A DNA stretch of 64,000 nucleotides, from assembly GCF_017942085.1 (NCBI RefSeq), contig NZ_JAGKSP010000006.1, forward strand, positions 186,001-250,000. The letters run 5' to 3'. How positions within the stretch are numbered: position 1 is the stretch's first letter; every line of letters begins with the position of its first letter. The notes beneath the pieces were generated by a model. The model had not been told where the DNA came from. It ran no database searches and saw only the letters and a list, made by a program, of their open reading frames with translations. Both the position numbers and the translations under genes were made by a program. Source of the stretch: Paenibacillus lignilyticus (GTDB taxonomy: Bacteria > Bacillota > Bacilli > Paenibacillales > Paenibacillaceae). Positions 63,711 to 64,000 of the stretch are shown here, piece after piece.

Positions 63711-63761
63711 ATGAACGGCAAGGTGCAGCTACCGACTTTGAACCAAGGAGGACTTTTTTGA
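63711..63761 (+). CDS. Possible 16-residue leader ORF before gerW
   Basis: ATG at 63711 follows GGGGGAACGAT and reads MNGKVQLPTLNQGGLF before TGA at 63759-63761, one base from the gerW ATG. Its last codons hold the gerW ribosome binding site AGGAGG. It may couple translation; it may also be chance. Confidence 0.35.
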   Translation: MNGKVQLPTLNQGGLF

Positions 63762-63762
63762 G

Positions 63763-64000
63763 ATGACAGACCATCCGATTCAAGGCTTAATGCAGACAGC
63801 AATGGAAAATATCAAAGAAATGGTCGATGTAAATACGATTGTCGGTGATCCGGTCCAAACCCCCGACGGCAGCGTCATCATGCCGATTTCGAAAGTGGGC
63901 TTCGGCTTTGTCGCGGGAGGCAGTGATATCCGGTTCGACGAGCATAAGCACGGGGAAGCCCATAACGCAGCCGTTCAATTGCCATTTGGAGGCGGCAGCG
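63763..64000 (+). CDS. gerW: GerW/YtfJ family spore protein, truncated by window end
   Basis: Seventy-nine codons are visible. The sequence MTDHPIQGLMQTAMENIKEMVDVNTIVGDPV and SVIMPISKVGFGFVAGGSD match YtfJ/GerW, a spore protein required for lysozyme-independent germination functions in B. subtilis. AGGAGG precedes the start by eight bases. The C-terminal half lies beyond base 64000. It follows a DUF2953 gene as in B. subtilis. Confidence 0.85.
   Translation, partial: MTDHPIQGLMQTAMENIKEMVDVNTIVGDPVQTPDGSVIMPISKVGFGFVAGGSDIRFDEHKHGEAHNAAVQLPFGGGS

Noticed and set aside
1..64000. CRISPR array, tRNA, rRNA or insertion sequence
   Set aside because: No regularly spaced repeats, no cloverleaf or rRNA signature, and no transposase genes were seen.

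Overview
The window is chromosomal DNA of an endospore-forming, low-to-mid GC Firmicute, most likely Paenibacillus or a close relative. The evidence is the near-complete match to the Bacillus subtilis gene order aroQ-yqhT-efp / yqhV-spoIIIAA..AH-accB-accC-asp23-nusB-folD-xseA-xseB-ispA-dxs-tlyA-argR-recN-spoIVB-spo0A, then bkd, nudF-spoIIM-fur-yqzK-xerD-deoB-pupG-pdp-dacF-spoIIAA-AB-sigF-spoVA-lysA-ppiB, then ribDE(BA)H-scpAB and ytfIJ. Strong Shine-Dalgarno sequences, frequent TTG/GTG starts and AT-rich terminators fit this group. The genus is inferred from family knowledge, not from a search.

Layout. 1-5.9 kb: end of aroQ, an M24 peptidase, EF-P and aspartokinase, then a minus-strand block (comA, comB, a DUF441 membrane protein) set into the otherwise conserved order, and yqhV. 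6-11.7 kb: the eight-gene spoIIIA operon behind a good sigma-E promoter. 11.7-22.2 kb: acetyl-CoA carboxylase accBC, the Asp23/AmaP/DUF2273 envelope set, nusB, folD, exonuclease VII, isoprenoid genes (ispA, dxs) and tlyA. 22.4-27.7 kb: an unrecognised membrane protein, argR, recN, spoIVB and spo0A with Spo0A boxes and a sigma-H promoter. 27.8-30.4 kb: an MFS transporter, an ECF sigma factor and a second-type ClpP. 30.4-36.7 kb: branched-chain 2-oxoacid dehydrogenase genes followed by lipB. 36.6-40.8 kb: two miniproteins (Prli42-like and MciZ-like), an M20 peptidase, nudF, an EndoQ-type nuclease and spoIIM. 40.8-49.2 kb: fur, a subtilisin-like protease, ald, yqzK, xerD, nucleoside salvage (deoB, pupG, pdp) and a Spo0E-like phosphatase. 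49.3-57.3 kb: dacF, the spoIIA operon, a shortened spoVA operon (AA-AB-AF), lysA and ppiB. 57.4-64 kb: the FMN-riboswitch-controlled rib operon, scpAB, a DUF2953 protein and the start of gerW/ytfJ.

The sporulation genes form a coherent programme. Spo0A is made from a sigma-H/0A-box promoter, and a Spo0E-like phosphatase could oppose its activation. Sigma-F and its regulators follow a sigma-H promoter. SpoIIIA, SpoIIM, SpoIVB and MciZ act in engulfment, mother-cell signalling and FtsZ inhibition. SpoVA and GerW act late in the spore.

I found no tRNA, rRNA, CRISPR array, insertion sequence or prophage. Most of the window is conserved core genome. The least ordinary items are two miniproteins of 32 and 54 residues, the reading of a terminator arm as the ribD Shine-Dalgarno, the EndoQ-type nuclease, an unrecognised membrane protein beside argR, a subtilisin without signal peptide, and several unexplained hairpins. 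I did not find a convincing entirely new multi-gene system.
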